Below, in pieces: positions 38,481-48,934 of a stretch of 64,000 nucleotides of DNA. The DNA is from Lactuca virosa. Its lineage: Eukaryota > Streptophyta > Magnoliopsida > Asterales > Asteraceae. Below the pieces are notes generated by a model, which saw only the letters and a program-made list of their open reading frames with translations, had not been told where the DNA came from and searched no databases. The stretch spans positions 365,621,038-365,685,037 of the forward strand of contig CAKMRJ010000001.1 in assembly GCA_928212115.1 (NCBI GenBank), given 5' to 3'. Both the position numbers and the translations under genes were made by a program. The number at the start of each line of letters is the position of its first letter. Positions within the stretch are counted from its first letter, which is position 1.

Positions 38481-39017
38481 AACATAAAGCCCCTTTGGCC
38501 TCCCTTGTCACTCCTTCCATACCCAGAAAACCCTAAATCGCCACCTTTGAGTATTGTGAGTATTTGAGTGTCATTTCTTGAGATATCTTTTGTGTTGAAG
38601 TTTGGGTGAAGAAGAGGAAGAGGGAAGACTTCAAGAAAAGAGTTCAGATCCAGAATCAACATCACTTTCCCCTCACTTTCCGGTAATAAAACTTCCCTCT
38701 TGACTTGTGATTTCCTAGATCTTCTTATGGTTATTTTGGGTTAAGAAGCTTGACTCTTGGGATTTAGACGTCCCAAGTTGTTTCACCTTCAGATCTAGGA
38801 CCTTGAAGGGTCCTCATGGCATAAAGGTGCCATCTTTAGGGCCATGAGAACCCCATGCATGCTAAAACCTCCATTTTCGGCCTTTTAAGCTCCATTGATG
38901 CATGCATGCACGTAAAGTTCATAACTTTACGTGTTAGAACGACCTTAGAAGCCCAGATCTATCTTTTGGATGAGAGTTGTACATCAGAAATCGAGTTATA
39001 GACTTGGACATTAGGCG

Positions 39018-39470
39018 ACTCGACGAGTTATTCTTGGAGCTCGGCGAGTCCGGGGCTTGAAGTCCCCAATCTATTGTGGTTCAAAGGAGCCCAGTTGAGT
39101 GAAAGCAGGGACTTAGTCGATTTTAGAGGAGTGACTCGACGTATTAAGACATAGCCATAACCTGGAAGCCATGGGACTCGACGAGTGTAAGAACACACTC
39201 GGCGAGTCCAAGGCAATCTTTTTACCCTCAAGAACAGACTCGACGAGTTGTTCATACAACTCGGCGAGTCGTAGACTGGACATGTTCATCTAATGGAGGT
39301 GGACTCGAAGAGTTGTTCATACAACTCGGCGAGTTGGATGAAGATTGACTCGATGTTATTAAAGAAGGAGAACTCGTCGAGTCTTTGCTAAACTCGGCGA
39401 GTAGAATCGGGTAGGGAGCAGAAGAGAAGATAGGGACTCGACGAGTTGGCGGCCCAACTCGGCGAGTCAG
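39018..39470 (+). repeat. Cluster of paired ACTCGACGAGT / ACTCGGCGAGT motifs
   Basis: At least six pairs, near 39018-39052, 39176-39209, 39238-39271, 39301-39336, 39370-39405 and 39436-39468. Each has a first site of type ACTCGACGAGT (palindromic) and a second of type ACTCGGCGAGT, separated by about 8-12 nt. Two further pairs are at 38333-38360 and 38396-38428. A matching cluster lies in the 3' LTR (about 46280-46730). Confidence 0.9.
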
Positions 39471-39867
39471 GTCAACTGGAAGTTGACTTTGACCAGGAGT
39501 AAAATAGTCGCTTTACTCTAAGATTAGTTATCAGTTCTGACTAAGTGCATTTGTGGAAATTTTAGCCGGGGAGTTGCCGGAGCAGATGTCAGACGTTTCC
39601 CGCTCAGTTTTTCAGTAGTCAGCTTCGCGAGGTGAGTTTCCTTCCAGTAGGGACGGGTCTACGACCACAATGCCGACCCATTTAGATAGCAGTAAATCCG
39701 GACTGCGGTCTGATACCGGGGTGGTTCAGAGAAGTAGTTCAGTATGCTTGATGTCTTTGTGATTCAGGCATGTCTATGTGTTATGTGTTCCGGACTGCGG
39801 TCCGATGCAGTATGATGTAAATGTGTTATTATTATATGTTATGATTATGATATGCTATGTTCAGTCA

Positions 39868-40112
39868 GTTCCAACTTCGGTACAATGCAGTGGGCAAGGC
39901 CCTAGTTAGTTCCGGATTTCGGTCCGATGCAGCGGGCAAGGCCCTAGTTAGTTCCGGACTTCGGTCCGATGTAGAGGGCAAGACCCTAGTTAGTTCCGGA
40001 CTTCGCTCTGATGCAGAGGGCAAGGCCCTAGTCAGTTCCGGACTTCGGTCCGATGCAGGGGGCAAGACCCTAGCCAGTTCCGGACTTCGGTCCGATACAG
40101 TGGGCAAGGCCC
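39868..40112 (+). repeat. 42-bp tandem array in element A 5' LTR
   Basis: Six units containing GGACTTCGGTCCGATGCAG and GGGCAAGGCCCTAGT, in frame over 14 codons, so a false ORF spans it. CGGACTTCGGTCCG in each unit can form a hairpin. Confidence 0.95.
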
Positions 40113-40441
40113 AGTATGTGCTTTATATGATATTGTATGGTATGTGGTAATTTGGGGGAGCTCACTAAGCTTCGTGCTTACAGTTTCAGTTTTGGTTTCA
40201 GGTACTTCAGCTAGCAAGGGGAAGGGCTCGGGATGATGGCATGACACACACCACAGTTTTAGCCTGGGAGTTAGACTCTGATATTTTGATATGATCTTGA
40301 CATCAGTTTTGTTATGAGACATATTTTATGACATTTTGAGACACACGACTTATGGTTTTCTTATATAATATTTGGATCTTATGGTTTTAGTAATGTTTTC
40401 AAAATGAAATTTTTGGCTAGTATTTTCGGGATGTTTCAAGT

Positions 40442-40453
40442 TGGTATCAGAGC
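40442..40453 (+). other. Primer-binding site of element A
   Basis: TGGTATCAGAGC, complementary to initiator tRNA-Met, three bases after the LTR end. Confidence 0.93.
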
Positions 40454-40621
40454 CTTGGTTTGAGGGATTCGGACACACTTTCGAGTGTGTCTGAACTCAA
40501 ACTAAGGAACTGGTATATAAATTTTCAAAAAGAAAATCATTTTTACAAAAAGGATTTCTTAAAACAGAAAGGAACTTTGAAAAGAGAAAAGGGTGTGGTG
40601 CATGCAATCATCCGAGCTCAA

Positions 40622-41348
40622 GTAAGTACTCCCAAATTACCCCATACAAGATCATGTTATGTTATGATTATCAGGTTTATTAGAACAGCATGCTAGATTA
40701 GGACTAAAGATCTAGGAAGGATGCCTTATGTGCCTGTTATATGTGTTCAACTTTATGAGAACTGCATGCTAGAACAGCTTAGACAGTATGATAATCAGAG
40801 TAGTATATGCTTGATTAGGTGTACTCAATGCCCGAATGCTGATTGCTTTGTGCTTTTAGGAGTTTTGGTTGTCTTTCAGTAACTAGGAAACGAATATGTT
40901 AAGTTACACACTGCAAGGACTAAATAATTTTAGAAGGTTAGGTCTAGCTCTATTTCGCAGCTCTTGTTTGAGTCCAACTGTTATAGGGTAGGATCTCTCA
41001 TTCGAAGAATTATCTAGTCTGAGTAATATGTAATAGTATTCGCACGCTAGTTAAGGGAAGAAAGCAGGGACTTCTTACGCAGCTGATGGCGGAGAGTGGG
41101 TTGGTGATTACCCTAGGGCAAGCCTAGGATGAGAGTAGCAGAGAGCAGTAGTAGTAGAAGGGACCTGGTGGAGTCGAGGCAGTTCTTGGGGAAAGTACGG
41201 ATAGATGTGGAAGGTAGTATGGGCCCGTACTACTGAAAGCAGAGGATCCGTACCCGAATCAAGGAAGGCTGAGATAAGACCTAGGGAACTTGTGGTGTAT
41301 ATGATCCCCCCCAGTTATATCCTGACGTTTGATATGATGTGTTTTCAG
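40622..41348 (+). other. Putative leader intron of element A
   Basis: Donor GAGCTCAA/GTAAGT (40622) and acceptor TGTGTTTTCAG (ends 41348), followed by AATGGTG where ATG is the gag start. Matching junctions occur in elements C and E, and the donor also in B. The intron carries the GGGCCC palindrome. Splicing is inferred. Confidence 0.45.
41214..41233 (+). promoter_or_regulatory. Leader palindrome with GGGCCC core (element A)
   Basis: GTAGTATGGGCCCGTACTAC. Upstream of gag and inside the putative leader intron. The same block is in B, C and E. A short upstream ORF starts just before it (41205) but shows no gag similarity. Confidence 0.55.
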
Positions 41349-41349
41349 A

Positions 41350-42565
41350 ATGGTGGTTTTACGGCTGAGACCAGCAATCGGCAGTTCAAGTGCCGGGGAG
41401 GGGTCAGGTTCAGGCTCTGGTGATGAGCGATTGGACGAGTAAACTAGGGAGTTTATCTCCTCATAGATCACGCGTAGCATACTTGAGCAGACTCCTGTGA
41501 TCTTCGGTTCGATCAAGGAGGGTATCCTGGAGCTTATGGATGAGAGGTTGGCTGTGTTTCGCACTAAGGTGGCGACCATGATGGGGTCGCGCACGCTCAC
41601 GTTCAGAGAGTTCAGAGCATGTGGAGCTCCTGATTATGAGGGGGCTCGAGACCCCATTGCTAGCACCCGATGGTTAGCAGATGTCGCCAACACATTCCAC
41701 ACCAGCAGATGTCCTGAGGGGGACAAGGTTAGGATCACATCCTGTCTTCTGAAGGGTCAGGCACGTGAATTGTGGGAGGAGGACGGGAGAGCCATTGGAG
41801 ATGACACCGTGTTGGATGCTATGACCTGGAGTGATTTTACGACCAGGTTCAGAGCCGAGTTCGCACCTGTTATTGAGGTGCAGCAGCTTGCCAGGGAGTT
41901 CCAGGATCTCCAGTAGACGACAGAGACTGTGGCGGAGATTACCGCCAAGTTTAGGGAGAGTGCCCTCCTTGTTCCGCAGTATGCGGCGGACGAGGAGATG
42001 AAGAAGGCCCGATATCATGAGATGTTGCGGAGTGACATCCGCAAGTTTGTGAGTCGGTCCAGCTGTAAAACGCTGGATGACATGATTGCGAGGGCTCGAG
42101 AGAGGGAGATTGATTTAGAGATGGAGATGAAGAGGAAGCCAGAGGTGGTATCTGGCATAGGGAGTTCGGGCAAAAGGCCTAAGGCATCAGATCACAGACC
42201 TAGGGGGCAGCAGAGCCACAGTCGGTGTAGCAAGTGTGGGAGGTTGCACGATGGAGTGTGCAAGGCAGGGAGTTCCGGCTGCTACAAGTGCGGTCGGACT
42301 GGGCACATGAGCAAGGATTGTACAGCTACTACTACTATGACTCCCACCTCAACATCTGATCTGATTTGCTTTCAGTGCAATCAGAGGGGCCATAAGAGGT
42401 CCCAGTGTCCTAGCTTAGCAGCAGCAGGGAAGGTGGCGACACCTGCCCCTGCTACATTGAGGATTACAGACGACCGTCAGGGTCGGGCAGAGGCGCCAGT
42501 GGCGAAGAGTAGAGCGTTCCAGATGACAGCAAAGGAGGCGCGAGCGACTCCTGATGTGGTGACGG
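41350..42565 (+). pseudogene. gag of element A (capsid plus two CCHC knuckles, with stops)
   Basis: Frame begins at ATG 41350 (MVVLRLRPAIGSS). In-frame stops are at 41440 (TAA), 41464 (TAG) and 41914 (TAG). The retrotransposon Gag core (RWLADVANTFHTSRCPEG...ARELWEE) lies at about 41670-41790, and EVQQLAREFQDLQ-stop-TTETVAEI spans the third stop. Zinc-knuckle motifs are CYKCGRTGHMSKDC (about 42281-42322) and CFQCNQRGHKRSQC (about 42369-42410). The frame reaches DVVTG and then a splice-like GTATGT. Removing a 69-nt segment joins it in frame with protease. Confidence 0.9.
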
Positions 42566-42634
42566 GTATGTATTTTTTCTCTTATCTCTGTATTTAGTAT
42601 TGATTGTTCCTCGTGGTTATGGGTTTGTGTATAG
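42566..42634 (+). other. Putative 69-nt intron between gag and protease
   Basis: Starts GTATGTATTTTTTC and ends TTTGTGTATAG. It is T-rich, contains in-frame stops (TAG at 42595), and its removal keeps the frame (TG/SFLVNG). Element E has GTATGT at the same codon position (61860). Length is near the lower limit for plant introns. Confidence 0.5.
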
Positions 42635-45540
42635 GGTCGTTCTTAGTGAACGGCATTTCAGCTACAATATTATTTGATTCGGGGGCTACCCGATCTTTTG
42701 TGTCGCTCACACTTAGCAAGCGATTTACCAGAGCTCCAGGGGAGCTGGATTGTCTGCTTGATGTTGAGATAGCCGATGACAGGACTGTCAGGGTCGCAAG
42801 AGTCTACAGAGGGTGTACACTACGGTTGCTCGATGAGCAGTTCTCGGTAGACTTGGTTCCTATTCCTTTGCGAGGGAATAAGGTTATAGTGGGTATGGAT
42901 TGGCTGAGCCCCAATGGGGCAGTGATTGATTGCGAGCTGCAGTTAGTGAGGGTCCACACTCCTAGTGGAGGAGAGATAGTGATTCAGGGCGAGAGGCCAC
43001 AACGCGGACCCATTCTTTGTTCAGCAGTGAGAGCGAGGCGCTACTTTCAGCTGGGATGCGCGGGGTACGTCGCCTATGTTATTGATGCCCGGGAGAAGGG
43101 TAAGGCGACAGTTGACGATGTACCGGTGGTACGAGAGTACCCAGATGTATTTCCAGAGGATTTGCCTGGAATACCTCCTGAGAGACAGGTTGAGTTCAGG
43201 ATTGACCTGGTTCCTGGTGCGGCTCCGATAGCCAAGGCACCGTATCGGCTGGCTCCTCCCGAGATGCAGGAGTTATCTACGCAGCTGCAGGAGCTGCTAG
43301 ACAAGGGATTTATCAGGCCGAGCAGTTCACCATGTGGAGCCCCGATCCTGTTCGTGAGGAAGAAGAACGGGTTGCACCGTATGTGTATAGATTACCGGGA
43401 GTTGAACAAGGTAACAGTGAAGAACCGTTACCCACTTCCGAGGATAGATGATCTGTTTGACCAGCTTCAGGGAGCATCTTGGTTTTCCAAGATTGATTTG
43501 CGCTCCGGATATCACCAGATGCGGGTCAGGGATGAGGATGTTTAGAAGACCGCTTTTAGGACCCGCTATGGTCATTATGAGTTTGTGGTGATGCCGTTTG
43601 GGCTCACCAACGCTCCAGCCGCGTTCATGGACCTCATGAACCGCGTGTGCAGGCCGATGCTGGATCGGTCTGTGATAGTGTTCATTGATGATATCTTGGC
43701 ATATTCCAAGACTCAGGAGCAGCATGAGGAGCACTTGAGGGAGGTGATTGAGACCTTGAGGAGGGAGAGACTTTTCGCAAAGTTCTCCAGGTGCGAGTTC
43801 TGGTTGCGCGAGGTGCAGTTTCTGGGGCACCTTGTCAACCAGAAGGGTATATTTGGTAGATCCGGCCAAGATTGAGGCCGTGATGCAGTGGGAGGTCTCG
43901 AGGTCTCCATCCGAGATTCGAAGCTTCCTGGGTTTGGCAGGGTATTACAGGAGATTTATCCAGGATTTCTCAAAGATAACAGTTCCGCTCACCCGACTGA
44001 CCAAGAAGTCGGTGGTGTTTTGCTGGGATCCTGAGCAGCAGACAGCCTTTGAGACGCTCAGGCAGCGATTGTGCGAGGCGCCGATTCTTACCTTGCTAGA
44101 GGGAATGGATGACTTTGTAGTCTACTGTGACGCTTCGATCACAAGTATGGGTGCAGTGCTGATGCAGCGGGGGCATGTGATAGCTTATGCCTCAACACAG
44201 TTGAAGCCTCACGAGGCTAACTACCCGACGCATGATTTAGAGATGGGGGCAGTAGTGTTCGCCCTCAAGATTTGGAGGCATTACCTCTATGGGGTTCGGT
44301 GTACTATTTTCACGGACCACAAGAGTCTGAAGTACCTCATGGATCAGCCGATCTTGAATATGAGGCAGCGTCGGTGGTTAGATGTGGTAAAGGACTATGA
44401 TTGTGAGATCCTTTACCATCCGGGCAAGGCCAACGTAGTGGCCGACGCCCTGAGCCGCAAGGCGGTAGCGGCTCCGATACGGGATTTATGTCTGAGGATG
44501 ACAGTGATTACTCCACTGTTAGAGCAGATTAGAGTGGCATAGGTCGAGGGCCTGAAGGAGGAGCGCCAGAAGTGCGAAAGGATAGTAGGTCGAGTGGCTT
44601 CGTTTGATTACGACAGTCGGGGATTGTTGACCCTGCATGGGAGGGTCTGGGTACCGTAATGGGGCGGAGTACAGCAAGTGTTGATGGATGAGGCCCATAA
44701 GTCTCGGTTCTCCATCCATCCAGGGGCGACGAAGATGCACAGAGATCTTCGACCCGATTACTGGTGGCTCTGCATGAAGCGGGACGTAGCTTGGTATGTG
44801 GAGAGATGCCTGACCTGCAGGAAGGTCAAGGCAGAGCACCAGAGGCCCCATGACAAGATGCAGCCGCTAGACATTCCCGTGTGGAAATGAGAGGATATCA
44901 CCATGGATTTTATTACTAAGATTCCCAGGACCGCACGAGGGGTTGATTCGATATGGTTCATCGTGGATCAATTGACCAAGAGCGCCCATTTTATACTAAT
45001 CCAGGAGAGCATCTCGGACGAGAAGCTGGCCGAGATTTATGTGCGAGAGGTAGTGGCACGTCATGGAGTGCCTGTCTCGGTGGTGTCAGACCGAGACGTC
45101 CGGTTCACTTCCAGGTTTTGGAAGCGGTTTCACGACGAGATGGGTACTCGTCTCCATTTCAGCACCGCTTTCCACCCTCAGACGGACGGACAGAGCGAGA
45201 GGACGATTTAGACTCTCGAGGACATGCTTCGAGCATGTGTACTAGATTTCGGTGGCAGTTGGGATACGTATCTTCCGTTAGCGGAATTTTCGTATAACAA
45301 CAGCTATCACTCCAGTATAGACCGACCTCCCTTCGAGATGCTCTACGGGAGGAAGTGTAGGATGCCAATCTGTTGGGGTGAGGTTGTTCAGAGAGTCATG
45401 GGGAGTATGTAAGTAGTACTCAAGACCACGGAGCGGATTCAGCAAGTCCGGAGCAGACTCCAGACTGCTCAGAATCGGCAGAAGAGTTACACCGACAGGA
45501 GACGTTCCGACTTGGAGTTTCAGGTGGGCGATATGGTCCT
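42635..45540 (+). pseudogene. pol of element A: protease, RT, RNase H, integrase (broken, 3' truncated)
   Basis: Protease LFDSGATRSFVS lies near 42675. RT runs from about 43180, with CIDYRELNKVTVKNRYPLPR and the catalytic FIDDIL (about 43684). RNase H has YCDASITSMGAVL (about 44123) and FTDHKSLKYL (about 44314). The integrase zinc region is H...H...CLTCRKVK (about 44700-44830), and the core has MDFI (44903), SDRDVRFTSRFW and FHPQTDGQSER (about 45165-45195). Breaks: TAG 43543, one extra T near 43851 (frameshift), TAG 44540, TAA about 44657, TGA 44888, TAG 45209, TAA 45410. The frame stops at FQVGDMVL, where it joins the 3' LTR. Usual length of this region is much greater, and the C-terminus is missing. 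Confidence 0.95.
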
Positions 45541-47702
45541 CCGGATTCCAGGTATGCTTTTAACTTAATTCAATCTTATAATTTCACTCTTGGGCTCGAC
45601 GAGTTGATGGCCCGACTCGTCGAGTCAGATCGAATCCGGATCGGGGAATTAAGTAACCTACTCGACGAGTCGGAAGACCGACTCGGCGAGTAGGCGCTGT
45701 CTGATGAGAACCCTAATTTCAAGGGTTTGTTCCCCTATTTAAGGAACATAAAGCCCCTTTGGCCTCCCTTGTCACTCCTTCCATACCCAGAAAACCCTAA
45801 ATCGCCACCTTTGAGTATTGTGAGTATTTGAGTGTCATTTCTTGAGATATCTTTTGTGTTGAAGTTTGGGTGAAGAAGAGGAAGAGGGAAGACTTCAAGA
45901 AAAGAGTTCAGATCCAGAATCAGCATCACTTTCCCCTCACTTTATGGTAATAAAACTTCCCTCTTGACTTGTGATTTCCTAGATCTTCTTATGGTTATTT
46001 TGGGTTAAGAAGCTTGACTCTTGGGATTTGGACGTCCCAAGTTGTTTCACCTTCAGATCTAGGACCTTGAAGGGTCCTCATGGCATAAAGGTGCCATCTT
46101 TAGGGCCATGAGAACCCCATGCATGCTAAAACCTCCATTTTCGGCCTTTTAAGCTCCATTGATGCATGCATGCACGTAAAGTTCATAACTTTACGTGTTA
46201 GAACGACCTTAGAAGCCCAGATCTATCTTTTGGATGAGAGTTGTACATCAGAAATCGAGTTATAGACTTGGACATTAGGCGACTCGATGAGTTATTCTTG
46301 GAGCTCGGCGAGTCCGGGGCTTGAAGTCCCCAATCTGTTGTGGTTCAAAGGAGCCCAGTTGAGTGAAAGCAGGGACTTAGTCGATTTCAGAGGAGTGACT
46401 CGACGTATTAAGACTTAGCCATAACCTGGAAGCCATGGGACTCGACGAGTGTAAGAACACACTCGCGAGTCCAAGGCAATCTTCTTACCCTCAAGAACAG
46501 ACTCGACGGGTTGTTCATACAACTCGGCGAGTCGTAGACTGGACATGTTCATCTAATGGAGGTGGACTCGAAGAGTTGTTCATACAACTCGGCGAGTTGG
46601 ATGAAGATTGACTCGATGTTATTAAAGAAGGAGAACTCGTCGAGTATTTGCTAAACTCGGCGAGTAGAATCGGGTAGGGAGCAGAAGAGAAGATATGGAC
46701 TCGGCGAGTTGGCGGCCTAACTCGGCGAGTCAGGTCAACTGGAAGTTGACTTTGACCAGGAGTAAAATAGTCGCTTTACTCTAAGATTAGTTATCAGTTC
46801 TGACTAAGTGCTTTTGTGGAAATTGTAGGCGGGGAGTTGCCGGAGCAGCTGTCAGACGTTTCCCGCTCAGTTTTTCAGCAGTCAGCTTCGCGAGGTGAGT
46901 TTTCTTCCAGTAGGGACGGGTCTACGAACACAATGCCGACCCATTTAGATAGCAGTAAATCCGGACTGCGGTCCGATACCGGGGTGGTCCCGAGAAGTAG
47001 TTCAGTATGCTTGATGTCTTTGTGATTCAGGCATGTCTAGGTGTTATGTGTTCCGGACTGCGGTCCGATGCAGTATGCTGTAAATGTGTTATTATTATAT
47101 GTTATGATTATGATATGCTATGTTCAGTCAGTTCTGAACTTCGGTCCGATGCAGTGGGCAAGGCCCTAGTTAGTTCCGGATTTCAGTCCGATGCAGCGGG
47201 CAAGGCCCTAGTTAGTTCCAGACTTCGGTCCGATGCAGAGGGCAAGGCCCTAGTTAGTTCTGGACTTCGGTCCGATGCAGAGGGCAAGGCCCTAGTCAGT
47301 TCCGGACTTCGGTCCGATGCAGGGGGCAAGGCCCTAGTCAGTTCCGGACTTCGGTCCGATGCAGTAGGCAAGGCCCAGTATGTGCTTTATATGATATTGT
47401 ATGGTATGTTGTAATTTGGGGGAGCTCACTAAGCTTCGTGCTTACAGTTTCAGTTTTGGTTTCAGGTACTTCAGCTAGCAAGGGGAAGGGCTCGAGATGA
47501 TGGCATGGCACACACCACATTTTTAGCCTGGGAGTTAGACTCTGATATTTTGATATGTTCTTGACATCAGCTTTGTTATGAGACATATTTTATGACATTT
47601 TGAGACTCACGACTTATGGTTTTCTTATATAATATTTGGATCTTATGGTTTTAGTAATGTTTTCAAAATGAAATTTTTGGCTAGTATTTTCGGGATGTTT
47701 CA
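45541..47702 (+). repeat. Element A, 3' LTR (lacking its first eight bases)
   Basis: Begins at CCGGATTCCAGG, the ninth base of the 5' LTR, and ends CGGGATGTTTCA. About 2% divergent from the 5' LTR by hand comparison, including single-base indels. Has the same motif cluster, TATA-like site, 42-bp array (47128-47376) and CTCACTAAGCTTCGTGCTTA box (about 47425-47444). Confidence 0.95.
47128..47376 (+). repeat. 42-bp tandem array in element A 3' LTR
   Basis: Six units, same as at 39868-40112 with a few substitutions. Confidence 0.95.
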
Positions 47703-47707
47703 AGTAT

Positions 47708-48452
47708 GCAAAGTAAGATGACACTTTGGTAGTGTGCCCACAAGAGAGAATGAAGAGGAGGTGAAACTCCTAGGTTGACAAAAGATGGACCCGTAAGATT
47801 ATGTATATATATGTGTGTGTTATGTAACAGACTGTTAGAGTCTCAGTAGAGAATATAATGGTCAAGTGTTATATAAATACAAATGGTTATATACATTAGG
47901 GGTGTGTGACTTCCCAATGTAAGAGATGGGTATTTTATGTGAAAATACATCTTTTAGATGTATCAATTATAGAACAGGTAAGAAGAAGAGAGAAAGTCAC
48001 AACAACTGGCTTGCGAGCAGCCGATGACTAGAGAAGATGAATACCCATGAAATTTTCATGATCGAAAATTTGGGTTATGAAAAAGGAGACATGATAGTTG
48101 TGAATCAGGTAATGAAGTGGTAATATTGAAACTAGATAAGTATGGTGTGCATGCAATGAATATGTGTTTATTAAAACTTATGTTGTAATGATTTTTTTTA
48201 GATTTATGTTTATTGTCTTTGTAGTTGAACTTCTAAACAAGATTTGATCATTATATTGGATTTTTTCTACATTGTGGTAAAAAATATAGAATTTTCATGT
48301 TGTTTGATTCTGCATTTTTTTTTAAAATCCATTGGAAAAATAAATCTCAAATTTTCTCATAATTGCATTGGAAAAATATAACACCTTTTCTTTTTTTTTT
48401 TTTGAAAAAACTACCACAATTAGTTTTGGTCGAAAATACGTCGGAAATACAA
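47708..48452. other. Non-coding sequence right of element A
   Basis: Continues the host of elements C and A. No ORF or element recognised; poly-T near 48390-48402. Confidence 0.45.
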
Positions 48453-48934
48453 TTTTTGAAAGACAAAATTGCAAAAATGGTCCCTGTGGTATACATTTTT
48501 TTGGGGTTTTAGTCTAAACCTCGACTTTTTTGGCTTCATGGTCCTTTTGAGCTAGTTTCGTTGCGTTTTTGGTCCCTCTGAATATTGAAATGACTGTAAT
48601 ACCCTTGGGGTATTTATTTTCCTTTTTTCTTTCATTTCTTTTTAAATCTAATACTAATTTAATTATTTTAATAATTAAAAAAATAAGAAGGGGCCCACAT
48701 TCTCTCTCTCTCTCTCTCTCATAGATACACTGTAATTAAAAACATTTCAACCTCCATTTGAAGAACTAATCCAAATTTGATCTTCATTATAACTCAGGTC
48801 TGATCTTCATTTTCTTCCTCAATAAAACCCACACAAAACTTTATTTTCTTGATCCATGGTAACATATGAAACCTTAACAGTTTCTGATTGAGTAATCAAT
48901 AGTTTGGAAGCTAGTTTAGCTTCCAAATCATCTC

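Larger units (their letters stand above)
38278..40438 (+). repeat. Element A, 5' LTR
   Basis: TGTAACACCCGGATTCCAGG...CGGGATGTTTCA, 2161 bp. Holds paired ACTCGACGAGT/ACTCGGCGAGT motifs (38333-38428 and 39018-39468), a TATA-like CTATTTAAGG (38471-38480), a 42-bp tandem array (39868-40112) and the box CTCACTAAGCTTCGTGCTTA (40153-40172). Confidence 0.95.
38278..47702 (+). mobile_element. Element A: plus-strand Ty3/gypsy element, Tekay-like, damaged
   Basis: AGTAT target duplications flank it (38273-38277 and 47703-47707). The 5' LTR is 38278-40438, primer site 40442-40453, gag 41350-42565, pol from 42635, and 3' LTR 45541-47702. The 3' end of integrase, the polypurine tract and the first eight bases of the 3' LTR are deleted (junction 45540/45541). 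Lineage is inferred from pol motifs such as YPDVFPEDLPGIPPERQVEF, typical of Tekay/Del chromoviruses. A chromodomain would lie in the deleted part. Confidence 0.95.

Noticed and set aside
39857..40150. 97-codon ORF with a 14-residue repeat (GKALVSSGLRSDA)
   Set aside because: It is the translation of a 42-bp LTR tandem array (42 is a multiple of 3). The same pseudo-ORF recurs in the 3' LTR.
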